A stretch of 11,936 nt of DNA. It comes from Oscillospiraceae bacterium (GTDB lineage Bacteria; Bacillota; Clostridia; Oscillospirales; Ruminococcaceae). A program made the translations under genes and the position numbers. The DNA lies in assembly GCA_017828835.1 (NCBI GenBank), contig JAGAEK010000012.1:1-11936 (forward strand), read 5' to 3'. Under the pieces are notes generated by a model that saw only the letters and a program-made list of their open reading frames with translations, was not told where the DNA came from and searched no databases. This document shows, piece after piece, positions 1 through 6,829 of the stretch. Each line of letters opens with the position of its first letter. Positions within the stretch are counted from its first letter, which is position 1.

Positions 1-2285
1 GCCGGTCCGTCAGCGATGCACTGACCCGCTTCAACCTTTTCTCCGGTCGAAACTATCGGACGCTGGTTGATACATGTTCCCTGGTTCGAACGCATAAACT
101 TAAGTATCTTATAACTATCCTCGGAACCGTCGTCCGCTTTTACGACGATTTCATCGGCGCTGACTTTCGAAACGATTCCTCCGCGCTTCGCCAATACGAC
201 GACTCCGGAATCCATAGCCGCTTTGTATTCCATTCCGGTACCGACGATCGGACTTTCGGTCTTGAGAAGAGGTACCGCCTGGCGCTGCATGTTTGAGCCC
301 ATCAACGCACGGTTAGCGTCGTCGTTTTCAAGGAACGGTATCATCGCGGTCGCAACGGATACGACCATCTTCGGCGATACGTCCATATAGTCTATTTTTT
401 CTCTCTCTATTTCAAGGAATTCGCTCTTGAATCTCGCGTTTACCTTCGCACGCACGAATCTTCCCTCTTCATCAAGAGGTTCGTTCGCCTGCGCGACGAT
501 GAATTCGTCTTCAACGTCAGCCGTCATGTAGACGATCTCGTCCAAAACTTTTCCGGTCGCCTTGTCGACTTTGCGGTAAGGGGCTTCGATAAAGCCGTAT
601 TCATTTATTTTAGAAAACGTTGCAAGATAGGATATAAGTCCTATGTTCGGACCTTCAGGAGTCTCGATAGGACACATCCTTCCGTAATGGCTGTAATGTA
701 CGTCTCTTACTTCGAAACTCGCGCGATCTCTCGAGAGGCCTCCGGGTCCGAGAGCCGACAAACGGCGCTTATGCGTAAGTTCGGCAAGAGGGTTCGGCTG
801 ATCCATAAACTGCGACAGCGGCGAGGAACCGAAAAATTCCTTTATTGCCGCGACCACGGGTCTTATATTGATCAGCGCCTGCGGAGTTATGACGTCCATC
901 TCCTGAGCCTGGATCGTCATCCTTTCACGCACTACTCTTTCCATTCTCGAAAAACCGATCCTGAACTGGTTCTGGAGCAATTCTCCGACGCTTCTTATCC
1001 TTCTGTTTCCGAGATGGTCGATATCGTCCGTATCGCCGATCTCATTGGCAAGACAGCAAACGTAATTTATCGACGCAAAAATATCGTCGACTATTATATG
1101 ATTCGGCATAAGCTCGTCGACCTTCGACGAAATGACTTCTTTGAGCTCGTCTCCGCTCACTCCGGACTCGAGTATTTCTTTCAGCACCGAAAAACGCACC
1201 ATCTCGTTTATTCCGAGATCCGTGCAGTCGAATCCGACGAAATCTTCTATCCTTACCATGCCGTTGGAAATGACTTTGACGTCTTTCCCGAAAATGTTCA
1301 CGACGACTGTATCGACGCCGCGTTTTCCGATTTCTTTCGCTTTTTCGGAAGTCAAAACCTCCCCCGCTTCGGCAAGAAGCTCACCCGTCAACGGATCTAT
1401 GACGTTTTCGGAAAGTTTCTTCCCCGTGATCCTCGGCGCAAGCGCAAGTTTCTTATTATATTTGTATCTTCCGACTCTTGAAAGGTCGTATCTTCTCGGA
1501 TCGAAGAACAACGCTTCAAGATGAGAACGCGAACTTTCGACCGTGGGGGGCTCGCCCGGACGGAGTTTTCTGTAGACCTCGAGCAATCCTTCTTCAACGC
1601 TCTTGGTATTGTCTTTTTCTATCGTCGCACGGATCTTCTCTTCGTCGCCGAAAAAGTCGATTATCTGTGCGTCGGTACCGAGACCGAGAGCTCTGACAAA
1701 CGTTGTTACCGGCAGTTTGCGGTTTTTGTCTATCCTGACGTAAAACACGTCGTTTGCATCAGTCTCATATTCAAGCCACGCACCCCTGTTCGGGATGATC
1801 GTTGACGAAAACAGTTTCTTTCCGGTCTTGTCATATTCCATACCGTAATACACGCCGGGAGATCTTACCAACTGAGATACTATGACTCTCTCGGCTCCGT
1901 TAATGACAAACGTTCCGCTGTCGGTCATGAGCGGGAAATCTCCCATGAAGATATCCTGTTCTTTGACCTCGCCAGTCTCTTTGTTCAAAAGACTTGCTCT
2001 CACTCTCAGAGGTGCGGCATAAGTTGCATCTCTTTCCTTGGCTTCCTCGATGGTGTATTTCGGTTTGTCATCCAAATGGTAATCGATGAAATCCAAAACA
2101 AGATTTCCCGTATAATCGGTAATAGCGGAAACGTCCCTAAAGACTTCTTTAAGTCCTTCCTCCAAAAACCATTTGTACGAGTTTTTCTGTACTTCTATGA
2201 GGTTCGGCATCTCAAGTACTTCTTTGATCTTTGCAAAACTCATTCGGACATTTTTTCCGAGCTGCACCGGCTTGACGTTCACCAT
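1..2285 (-). CDS. rpoB: DNA-directed RNA polymerase subunit beta (3' end cut by window edge)
   Basis: Catalytic beta subunit of RNA polymerase, which forms the active-site cleft with beta'. 761 codons are visible on the minus strand, beginning MVNVKPVQLGKN and running without a stop to the left edge, about 60% of a typical clostridial protein. Recognisable stretches are MGDFPLMTDSGTFVINGAER near the N-terminus, FFDPRRYDLSRVGRYK in the middle, and the rifampicin-binding cluster GSSPLSQFMDQPNPLAE followed by THKRRLSALGPGGL. His505 corresponds to E. coli H526. The residues matching Q513, D516, H526 and S531 are all wild type, so rifampicin sensitivity is predicted. ATG 2285 was chosen because related proteins begin M-V/A-NVKPV, but its nearest Shine-Dalgarno-like GGAG is 12 nt away. 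In-frame TTG 2321 and GTG 2366 remain possible starts. Family call is certain; the start is moderate. Confidence 0.97.
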   Translation of the reverse strand, partial: MVNVKPVQLGKNVRMSFAKIKEVLEMPNLIEVQKNSYKWFLEEGLKEVFRDVSAITDYTGNLVLDFIDYHLDDKPKYTIEEAKERDATYAAPLRVRASLLNKETGEVKEQDIFMGDFPLMTDSGTFVINGAERVIVSQLVRSPGVYYGMEYDKTGKKLFSSTIIPNRGAWLEYETDANDVFYVRIDKNRKLPVTTFVRALGLGTDAQIIDFFGDEEKIRATIEKDNTKSVEEGLLEVYRKLRPGEPPTVESSRSHLEALFFDPRRYDLSRVGRYKYNKKLALAPRITGKKLSENVIDPLTGELLAEAGEVLTSEKAKEIGKRGVDTVVVNIFGKDVKVISNGMVRIEDFVGFDCTDLGINEMVRFSVLKEILESGVSGDELKEVISSKVDELMPNHIIVDDIFASINYVCCLANEIGDTDDIDHLGNRRIRSVGELLQNQFRIGFSRMERVVRERMTIQAQEMDVITPQALINIRPVVAAIKEFFGSSPLSQFMDQPNPLAELTHKRRLSALGPGGLSRDRASFEVRDVHYSHYGRMCPIETPEGPNIGLISYLATFSKINEYGFIEAPYRKVDKATGKVLDEIVYMTADVEDEFIVAQANEPLDEEGRFVRAKVNARFKSEFLEIEREKIDYMDVSPKMVVSVATAMIPFLENDDANRALMGSNMQRQAVPLLKTESPIVGTGMEYKAAMDSGVVVLAKRGGIVSKVSADEIVVKADDGSEDSYKILKFMRSNQGTCINQRPIVSTGEKVEAGQCIADGP

Positions 2286-2598
2286 AGGCTTAATCAACTC
2301 CAATTCAAATTTATCCGTCAATTTTTCTTTACTGCTCTTTTTTTGTAATTCCCGACAAAAGTCCACAAGCCCCCTACCCGTCGCAACTTATATTTTTTTG
2401 CGGCGAATTTGCGGCTTTTAAAAAATTTTTTGACTTTTTTTGTAGAAAACCCTTGATTTTTTCCTGTGATTATGATACAATTTTTTATGCTTTTAGGCAT
2501 AAATATCCATTGTGATACAGTATATCATTATATAACGCATTATTTTTCTTGTCAAGTGTTTTTTTCTGCTTGCCAGGAAATTTTTTTTGCAGTTTTTT
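2286..2598 (-). other. Intergenic leader and promoter region of rpoB
   Basis: A 313-nt gap between the stop of the SpoIID-like gene and the rpoB ATG. It is strongly AT-rich with many A/T runs. It holds a consensus sigma-A promoter (separate entry), which implies a 5' untranslated leader of roughly 230 nt. A 7-bp hairpin with a 6-nt loop lies at 2484-2503 (stem TTTATGC/GCATAAA). A 5-bp inverted repeat, TGATA-N5-TATCA at 2513-2527, touches the -10 box. There is no rplL gene and no recognisable riboswitch, tRNA or ribosomal-protein leader structure. The rpoB frame stays open back to a stop at about 2390. No convincing terminator for the SpoIID-like gene was found. Confidence 0.7.
2527..2555 (-). 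promoter_or_regulatory. Consensus sigma-A promoter for rpoB
   Basis: Read on the minus strand, TTGACA (2555-2550) and TATAAT (2532-2527) are both perfect matches to the vegetative consensus and are separated by exactly 17 bp. Transcription should start near 2520, giving rpoB its own strong promoter independent of the upstream SpoIID-like gene. A small inverted repeat (2513-2527) overlaps the downstream edge of the -10 box and could be an operator, but it may be chance in such AT-rich DNA. Confidence 0.85.
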
Positions 2599-3639
2599 CT
2601 ATTGACGGACACCTACCTCTCGAACGGTCGTTCCGGGATAATACCATTCTATACTTTCAAAACAATCAAATCCGCTTTCAACCAAAAATCTCGCGCCGTT
2701 TTTCGACAGCCCTACTCCATGGCCCTCCCCTTTTACTACGAAAGTATATCCAGACATACTTTCGCTTATTTCAAAGCTTGACGACGGAATTCCGAGCGCT
2801 ATACTGAGTGTCGTTCCGCTGACTTTTTTCCCTCCGACCTCGATACTCAGAACGTATCCCGAATTCGAGCGCTCCGCGTTGCCGAAACTTATCTCTTCGC
2901 CGCATTCTATACCGTTAGCCGACAGCATTTCCCTGAGCTCGCTTTTTGAAAAAACTTTCGTCGTTATCGCGTCTGTTGACAGCATGTCTCCCACGCTTAC
3001 GACCGGCACGAGATACTCTCTTGCTTCTCCCCATATGTTTTCGGAACTCTCGGTTTTTCCGGCCGATCTTTCGTGGTATACGCTCACCGCGATCTCTCCG
3101 TTATAGAAGATCGCGTATCTACCGGCAAATTTCACCGCATTTTTGATTTTCTGCTTCAGCTGTTCCCAATCCTCTCCGAATTTTTCTTTTGCTTTATCTT
3201 CCGTCATGTAACCTTCGCCGGTCTCTGAATCTATTAAGAAATCAACGTCGTTCTCGTCTGCCTGATCTCCGTTTTTTGTTCTTTCCGCGCTTTTCAGTCC
3301 GCATGTGTTTATAACTATACCCATTACCTTCAAAAACTCTTCGCTGTCATCCTTTTTCGCCTCAGCCGCGACAGCTCCGAAAAGGTATTCGTCCGCGGAT
3401 ATTTCCCATACTTCTCCCGTCGATATGTCGAGCAGCCGGTATTTTTCCGGCATGTTTATGATCTCTGTCGTATTTCCATTACTATTGTGCGCTGTAATAT
3501 CGTTTCCCGTTTCCGCCCATACGTCCGTCTCATATTTCGTTTCCGACCTCCTTGTCCCTATTCCGTACGCCATAAGGGGTATAAGCATCGCCATACATCC
3601 TGCCACCAAAAACGCCGTTATTGTTTTTTTCATTTTCAT
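2599..3639 (-). CDS. SpoIID/LytB-domain protein (exported peptidoglycan-remodelling factor)
   Basis: 346 codons. An N-terminal hydrophobic segment (residues about 6-27) after a Lys-rich start looks like a signal peptide or membrane anchor. The SpoIID/LytB signatures follow: EYLFGAVAAE (84-93), where Glu93 aligns with the catalytic Glu of the family; YHERSAGKTESSENIWG (188-204); SKSELREML (231-239); GEGHGVGLSKNGA (304-316); and a closing WYYPGT (332-337). SpoIID proteins are lytic transglycosylases acting on glycan strands during engulfment, and LytB relatives enhance amidases. The activity here is inferred from motifs. The SD AAAGGAG (3649-3643) is only 3 nt from ATG 3639 but 9 nt from the in-frame ATG 3633, so the real start is probably 3633 (344 aa). 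The gene lies upstream of rpoB rather than next to murA and spoIIQ as in Bacillus, so it may be a paralogue rather than the sporulation gene itself. Confidence 0.88.
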   Translation of the reverse strand: MKMKKTITAFLVAGCMAMLIPLMAYGIGTRRSETKYETDVWAETGNDITAHNSNGNTTEIINMPEKYRLLDISTGEVWEISADEYLFGAVAAEAKKDDSEEFLKVMGIVINTCGLKSAERTKNGDQADENDVDFLIDSETGEGYMTEDKAKEKFGEDWEQLKQKIKNAVKFAGRYAIFYNGEIAVSVYHERSAGKTESSENIWGEAREYLVPVVSVGDMLSTDAITTKVFSKSELREMLSANGIECGEEISFGNAERSNSGYVLSIEVGGKKVSGTTLSIALGIPSSSFEISESMSGYTFVVKGEGHGVGLSKNGARFLVESGFDCFESIEWYYPGTTVREVGVRQ

Positions 3640-3642
3640 TTT

Positions 3643-3649
3643 CTCCTTT
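3643..3649 (-). promoter_or_regulatory. Ribosome binding site that decides the SpoIID-like start
   Basis: The AAAGGAG on the minus strand is 3 nt from the first ATG (3639) and 9 nt from the second, in-frame ATG (3633). The spacing favours the second ATG, which would shorten the protein by two residues and leave a standard signal-peptide start MKKTITAFLV. Confidence 0.7.
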
Positions 3650-3708
3650 GCTTTTTAAACAAATTTCGTCTTAATTGATTCAAATCGGTAAACATTTGAT
3701 ATCTTTAA

Positions 3709-3737
3709 TTGACATTGTGTTGATCTTCCTTTAAAAT
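3709..3737 (+). promoter_or_regulatory. Sigma-A-type promoter for the 3808-6726 gene block
   Basis: TTGACA (3709-3714), a 17-bp spacer, then TAAAAT (3732-3737), one mismatch from TATAAT. The start site would fall near 3744, about 64 nt before the first ATG of the block at 3808. The surrounding 168-nt divergent gap (3640-3807) is AT-rich. No equally good minus-strand promoter for the SpoIID-like gene could be seen in it, so that gene may use a sporulation sigma factor or a weaker site. Confidence 0.7.
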
Positions 3738-3807
3738 TAGTATAGTACGTCTTTTATATTTATATTCGTGCTATACGGTATATCTTCCAATTTATGAGGA
3801 AAAATTT

Positions 3808-4665
3808 ATGAAAAAAAGCAAACTGATATTGTCGGCCTTTACCTTGATCACCTTTATACTCGGTATGGTATCTCTTTTTTTCCGAATTACTAATATGATA
3901 TATTTCACGGACTCTGACGGACTCATATCGAATCTTTCGGAGATCTCCCTGATCCCCTGTATTTCCGTTGCTGTGGTTTTTTTGTTTTCGATCTGTATCG
4001 GAGTTTCGATAAGACGCAAAAAACTGCTCTCAGCCGCAAGTGATACGCTCTTTTCCTATAATGTTTCCGAAAATCGCCACGGGACCCATGAGGCGCTTTT
4101 CATATCCGGCTGTTTTTCTCTCGTTTACGTGATATATGAATCTATTTTCTTTCTCGTTTTCAACGGCGGTGCGGAATTCAATGAAAATGCCGTTAAGTTT
4201 TTCTATATTTTTTTACCTCTCGGTATTTTTTCGGGACTTTTCCTCATATATACCGGTATACAGTTAAGCCTTTTTCATTCGATACCCAAAAGTCAGGCTT
4301 ACAAACTTGCCTCGCTGTTCCCGCTTCTTTCCGCTCTTGCGAGGCTCGTCTGCATTTATTTCGAGTCGAACTCGCTCCTCTGCAACGCTATGGATCTTTA
4401 TTCCGTCCTGATTTTGATCTCACTATGTCTTTTCCTGCTTTACTTTGCGTTTTCCGTCTCGGATACCGACAGAATAAAAGCGGCTCCGCCGCTCGTATCG
4501 TGGGCGATATTTTTCATTTTCGTATGCAGTTTCTCGGTACTTCCGTCTCTCTGCATGGCAATAGTTTCGGGAGATATGCGTACGGCACTTTTCTTCATCT
4601 ACCTGCTGTCGTTTATTCCTCTCGCTTTCTCGTTTTCGCGTTCATCAGTCAGATACGGCATATAA
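3808..4665 (+). CDS. Multipass integral membrane protein of unknown function
   Basis: 285 aa, not recognised as a named family. About eight hydrophobic segments are visible at roughly residues 6-25, 47-68, 96-118, 131-153, 167-184, 195-216, 229-251 and 259-276, joined by short loops. A basic loop RRKK (69-72) follows the second segment. No catalytic or nucleotide-binding motif is apparent. The start is supported by GAGG 8 nt upstream of the ATG. It is the first gene after the plus-strand promoter at 3709-3737 and lies 22 nt before the DUF5685 gene, so the two are probably co-transcribed. A transporter-like or membrane-sensor role is possible but nothing in the sequence decides it. That it is a real membrane protein is secure. 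Confidence 0.8.
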   Translation: MKKSKLILSAFTLITFILGMVSLFFRITNMIYFTDSDGLISNLSEISLIPCISVAVVFLFSICIGVSIRRKKLLSAASDTLFSYNVSENRHGTHEALFISGCFSLVYVIYESIFFLVFNGGAEFNENAVKFFYIFLPLGIFSGLFLIYTGIQLSLFHSIPKSQAYKLASLFPLLSALARLVCIYFESNSLLCNAMDLYSVLILISLCLFLLYFAFSVSDTDRIKAAPPLVSWAIFFIFVCSFSVLPSLCMAIVSGDMRTALFFIYLLSFIPLAFSFSRSSVRYGI

Positions 4666-4687
4666 ATTCGATCCGTGAGGTAAAAAT

Positions 4688-5542
4688 ATGTTTGGATACG
4701 TAAAACCGTTTCAGCCCGAACTCAAAGTAAAAGAGCTCGACACTTATAAAGCCTTATACTGTTCCCTTTGCAAATCAATGGGCAAATATTCAGGCGTTTT
4801 TTCAAGGTTTTTTCTTAATTATGATTTCGTATTTCTCGTTTTGTTATGTCTTTCACTTTCTGACGACGCTCCGGAATTTTGCCAAAAACGCTGTTTTGTC
4901 CATCCCATGAAAAAACGGTCTTGCTGTACCTGTTCCCATTCACAAAAGGAACTTATCTTTTGTTCCGACGCCGTATCGATCGCAACTTACTATAAGATTC
5001 TTGACAATATCGAGGACAATCCGAAAATTTCGGGAATTTTTTTCAGAATACTTCTTTTGTTTCTTATAGGTCCGAGAAAAAAAGCTATCCGCAGAAATCC
5101 GGAGCTTGAAGATATTTTCAAAACCGCTTTTGAAAATCAAATCGAGGTCGAAAACTCCGCCGATACCGATTCCGATAAGGCGGCCCATCCTTTTGCAAAC
5201 GCTTTATCGACGCTTTTCTCACTTATTTCCGACGACAAAGACACCCGCACCGTACTCGAACGGCTCGGTTATCTGCTCGGACGTTTCATCTACCTTGCGG
5301 ACGCTTTCGACGACTTTGAAAAAGACAAACGTAAAAATAACTTTAACCCGTTTTCTTCTATGTCAAAAGACGACGCACTCGTTTTTGCAAACGAATCACT
5401 GCGTTCGACGGTATATGAACTTAACGTTACTCTCGACTTGCTTTCAGTCCGAAGATACGGTGATATCATCAAAAATATCCTCTCCTTCGGATTGCTTAAT
5501 ACAATAAAAATCATTAACTCTAAAAAGGAGCGTTCGGAATAA
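4688..5542 (+). CDS. DUF5685 family protein
   Basis: 284 aa. The N-terminus MFGYVKPFQPELKVKE and the following YCSLCKSMGKYSG match my memory of the DUF5685 family, which is uncharacterised. A Cys-rich patch spans about 65-82 (C65, C69, then HP and KKRSCCTC), with further Cys at 25 and 28, suggesting metal binding or redox sensitivity. Two Asp-rich helices stand out: YYKILDNIED (101-110) and DAFDDFEKD (205-213) followed by KRKNNFNPF. Their form and the spacing of about 100 residues resemble the two Mg-pyrophosphate-binding motifs of squalene/phytoene-type synthases; this resemblance is my inference. Hydrophobic stretches at 43-57 and 117-127 could contact the membrane. GAGG lies 7 nt before the ATG. 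The stop overlaps the ATG of the J-domain gene, implying translational coupling. Confidence 0.88.
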   Translation: MFGYVKPFQPELKVKELDTYKALYCSLCKSMGKYSGVFSRFFLNYDFVFLVLLCLSLSDDAPEFCQKRCFVHPMKKRSCCTCSHSQKELIFCSDAVSIATYYKILDNIEDNPKISGIFFRILLLFLIGPRKKAIRRNPELEDIFKTAFENQIEVENSADTDSDKAAHPFANALSTLFSLISDDKDTRTVLERLGYLLGRFIYLADAFDDFEKDKRKNNFNPFSSMSKDDALVFANESLRSTVYELNVTLDLLSVRRYGDIIKNILSFGLLNTIKIINSKKERSE

Positions 5543-6153
5543 TGTCTGATCCTTATCAGGTTTTGGGTGTGTCAAGAAACGCAGACGAAAATGAAATAAA
5601 AACCGCTTACCGGGAACTTGCAAAAAAATATCATCCGGATAAATATGCCGATTCTCCTCTGAAAGAACTCGCCGAGGAAAAAATGCGGGAAGTGAACGCC
5701 GCGTATGACGAAATCATGAAAATACGCCGCGACTCTTCAAAATCTTCCGGATCCGGATATTCTTCTTATTCTTCAAACTACCAGAATTCCGCTAATTCCC
5801 GATTTGCCGATATCCGCCGTCTTATTTACCAGAAACGTATTTCGGAGGCAGACGAGCTGCTTGACGGCGTCCCCGAAAATCAGCGCGACGCGGAATGGTT
5901 CTTTCTCAAAGGGAATACTCTTTATTCAAAAGGATGGCTCGACCAGGCTGCCGATTATTTTTCCCGCGCCGTACAGATGGATCCGTCAAATTTTGAATAC
6001 CGTGCGGCTTATAACAGAATAAATCAAAGCCGTAACTTCGGTTATCGCACCACCTCTTCAAACGACTGCAACGGCTGTGATATCTGTTCGTCTCTTCTCT
6101 GTGCCGATTGCTGCTGTGAATGTATGGGCGGCGATCTTATCCGGTGCTGCTGA
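5542..6153 (+). CDS. J-domain protein with TPR region and cysteine-rich C-terminal tail
   Basis: 203 aa. Residues 3-62 form a DnaJ-type J domain with the invariant HPD at 31-33, which in this family stimulates DnaK ATPase. A Ser/Tyr/Asn-rich linker (64-86) follows, then a helical region with a TPR-like repeat (about 113-160, including WFFLKGNTLYSKGW and the AVQMDP turn). The end is CNGCDICSSLLCADCCCECM followed by GGDLIRCC, ten cysteines in the last 28 residues, likely a metal site or lipid/redox tail. There is no DnaJ-type zinc finger or client-binding domain, so it is not canonical DnaJ but probably a specialised co-chaperone. TAATG overlap with the preceding DUF5685 gene and SD AGGAG 11 nt upstream fix the start. 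Its client may be the DUF5685 protein or a membrane neighbour (inference). Confidence 0.92.
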   Translation: MSDPYQVLGVSRNADENEIKTAYRELAKKYHPDKYADSPLKELAEEKMREVNAAYDEIMKIRRDSSKSSGSGYSSYSSNYQNSANSRFADIRRLIYQKRISEADELLDGVPENQRDAEWFFLKGNTLYSKGWLDQAADYFSRAVQMDPSNFEYRAAYNRINQSRNFGYRTTSSNDCNGCDICSSLLCADCCCECMGGDLIRCC

Positions 6154-6174
6154 ATTTTTTGAGGAGGGTCTTAT

Positions 6175-6726
6175 ATGAAAACCTTGAAAAAAAGCGGACT
6201 CGTCGCCTTGTGCGGAATGATATCCTCTCTATGCGTCGTACTGATGTTCCTGACCGGTGTCTTTCCGTTCGCTACCTATGCAATACCTGCCATAACCGGT
6301 ATTCTTATCGTTGTGATAGTCGTTGAACTCTCTCCCGGTTGGGCTACCGTTACTTTTGTTTCCGTTTCAATTCTTTCTCTTTTTATAACTCCGGACAAGG
6401 AAGCTGCGATCCTTTTTATCTTTTTCTTCGGCCATTATCCGATACTTAAATCATTCATTGAACGGATAAGGATTCTTATTTTGAGGATCTTATCCAAATT
6501 TCTGCTCTTCAACGTCTGTATGATCTCAGGGTATCTTGTCGTGATCCATATAATCGGTATAGCCGACGTTCTTGACGAAATGGGCTCTTTCGGAAAATAT
6601 TCTCCTCTTATACTGCTTCTTTTCGGAAACGTCATATTCTGGGTCTACGATCTTGCCCTCTCCCGTCTCATAAACGCTTATATATCTTGGTTCAGACCTA
6701 AGATTTTAAGACGATTCGGTAAATAA
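6175..6726 (+). CDS. Small multipass membrane protein, ECF-transporter S-component-like
   Basis: 183 aa with about six hydrophobic segments (residues about 8-28, 34-52, 57-72, 77-92, 103-128 and 143-166). A Lys-rich N-terminus and Arg/Lys-rich C-terminus (RPKILRRFGK) are both consistent with cytoplasmic ends. The size, the N-terminal pattern (GLVALCGMISSLCVVLMFL), the TPDKEAAILFIFFFGHYPILK stretch in the middle and the helix content resemble S-components of energy-coupling factor vitamin transporters. No ligand assignment is possible, and no A or T component is nearby. A strong SD AGGAGG lies 7 nt upstream, 21 nt after the J-domain gene, so it belongs to the same transcription unit. It could instead be an unrelated small membrane protein. 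Confidence 0.75.
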   Translation: MKTLKKSGLVALCGMISSLCVVLMFLTGVFPFATYAIPAITGILIVVIVVELSPGWATVTFVSVSILSLFITPDKEAAILFIFFFGHYPILKSFIERIRILILRILSKFLLFNVCMISGYLVVIHIIGIADVLDEMGSFGKYSPLILLLFGNVIFWVYDLALSRLINAYISWFRPKILRRFGK

Positions 6727-6829
6727 TACAAGCTTTATACGGACAACTTTGATTTTTAACTTTATACCGTCCTTTTGCATAATATATTATCGGCAGCGTT
6801 AACTTCAGATCACGAAAGGCGGTATAACA

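Noticed and set aside
771..838. Rifampicin-resistance mutation in rpoB
   Set aside because: The translated cluster matches the sensitive form at the positions equivalent to E. coli Q513, D516, H526 and S531.
687..1481. Long plus-strand open frame of 264 codons inside rpoB
   Set aside because: It is antisense to unmistakable RpoB coding sequence, has no Shine-Dalgarno and no recognisable domain; it is a by-product of rpoB codon use.
2318..2500. 60-codon minus-strand open frame in the rpoB leader
   Set aside because: It begins about 20 nt after the predicted transcript start, but has no clear Shine-Dalgarno and its Lys-rich, low-complexity composition is what AT-rich DNA gives by chance. A leader peptide cannot be excluded.
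2567..2597. Possible terminator after the SpoIID-like gene (CTGC/GCAG arms)
   Set aside because: Only a 4-bp stem with a loop of about 19 nt, and no T tract on the minus strand where it would be needed.
6733..6776. Possible terminator and repeated CTTTATAC after the S-component-like gene
   Set aside because: GGAC/GTCC gives only 4 bp around a 24-nt loop before four T residues; the CTTTATAC pair (6733-6740, 6760-6767) is short and in AT-rich DNA. Too weak to annotate.
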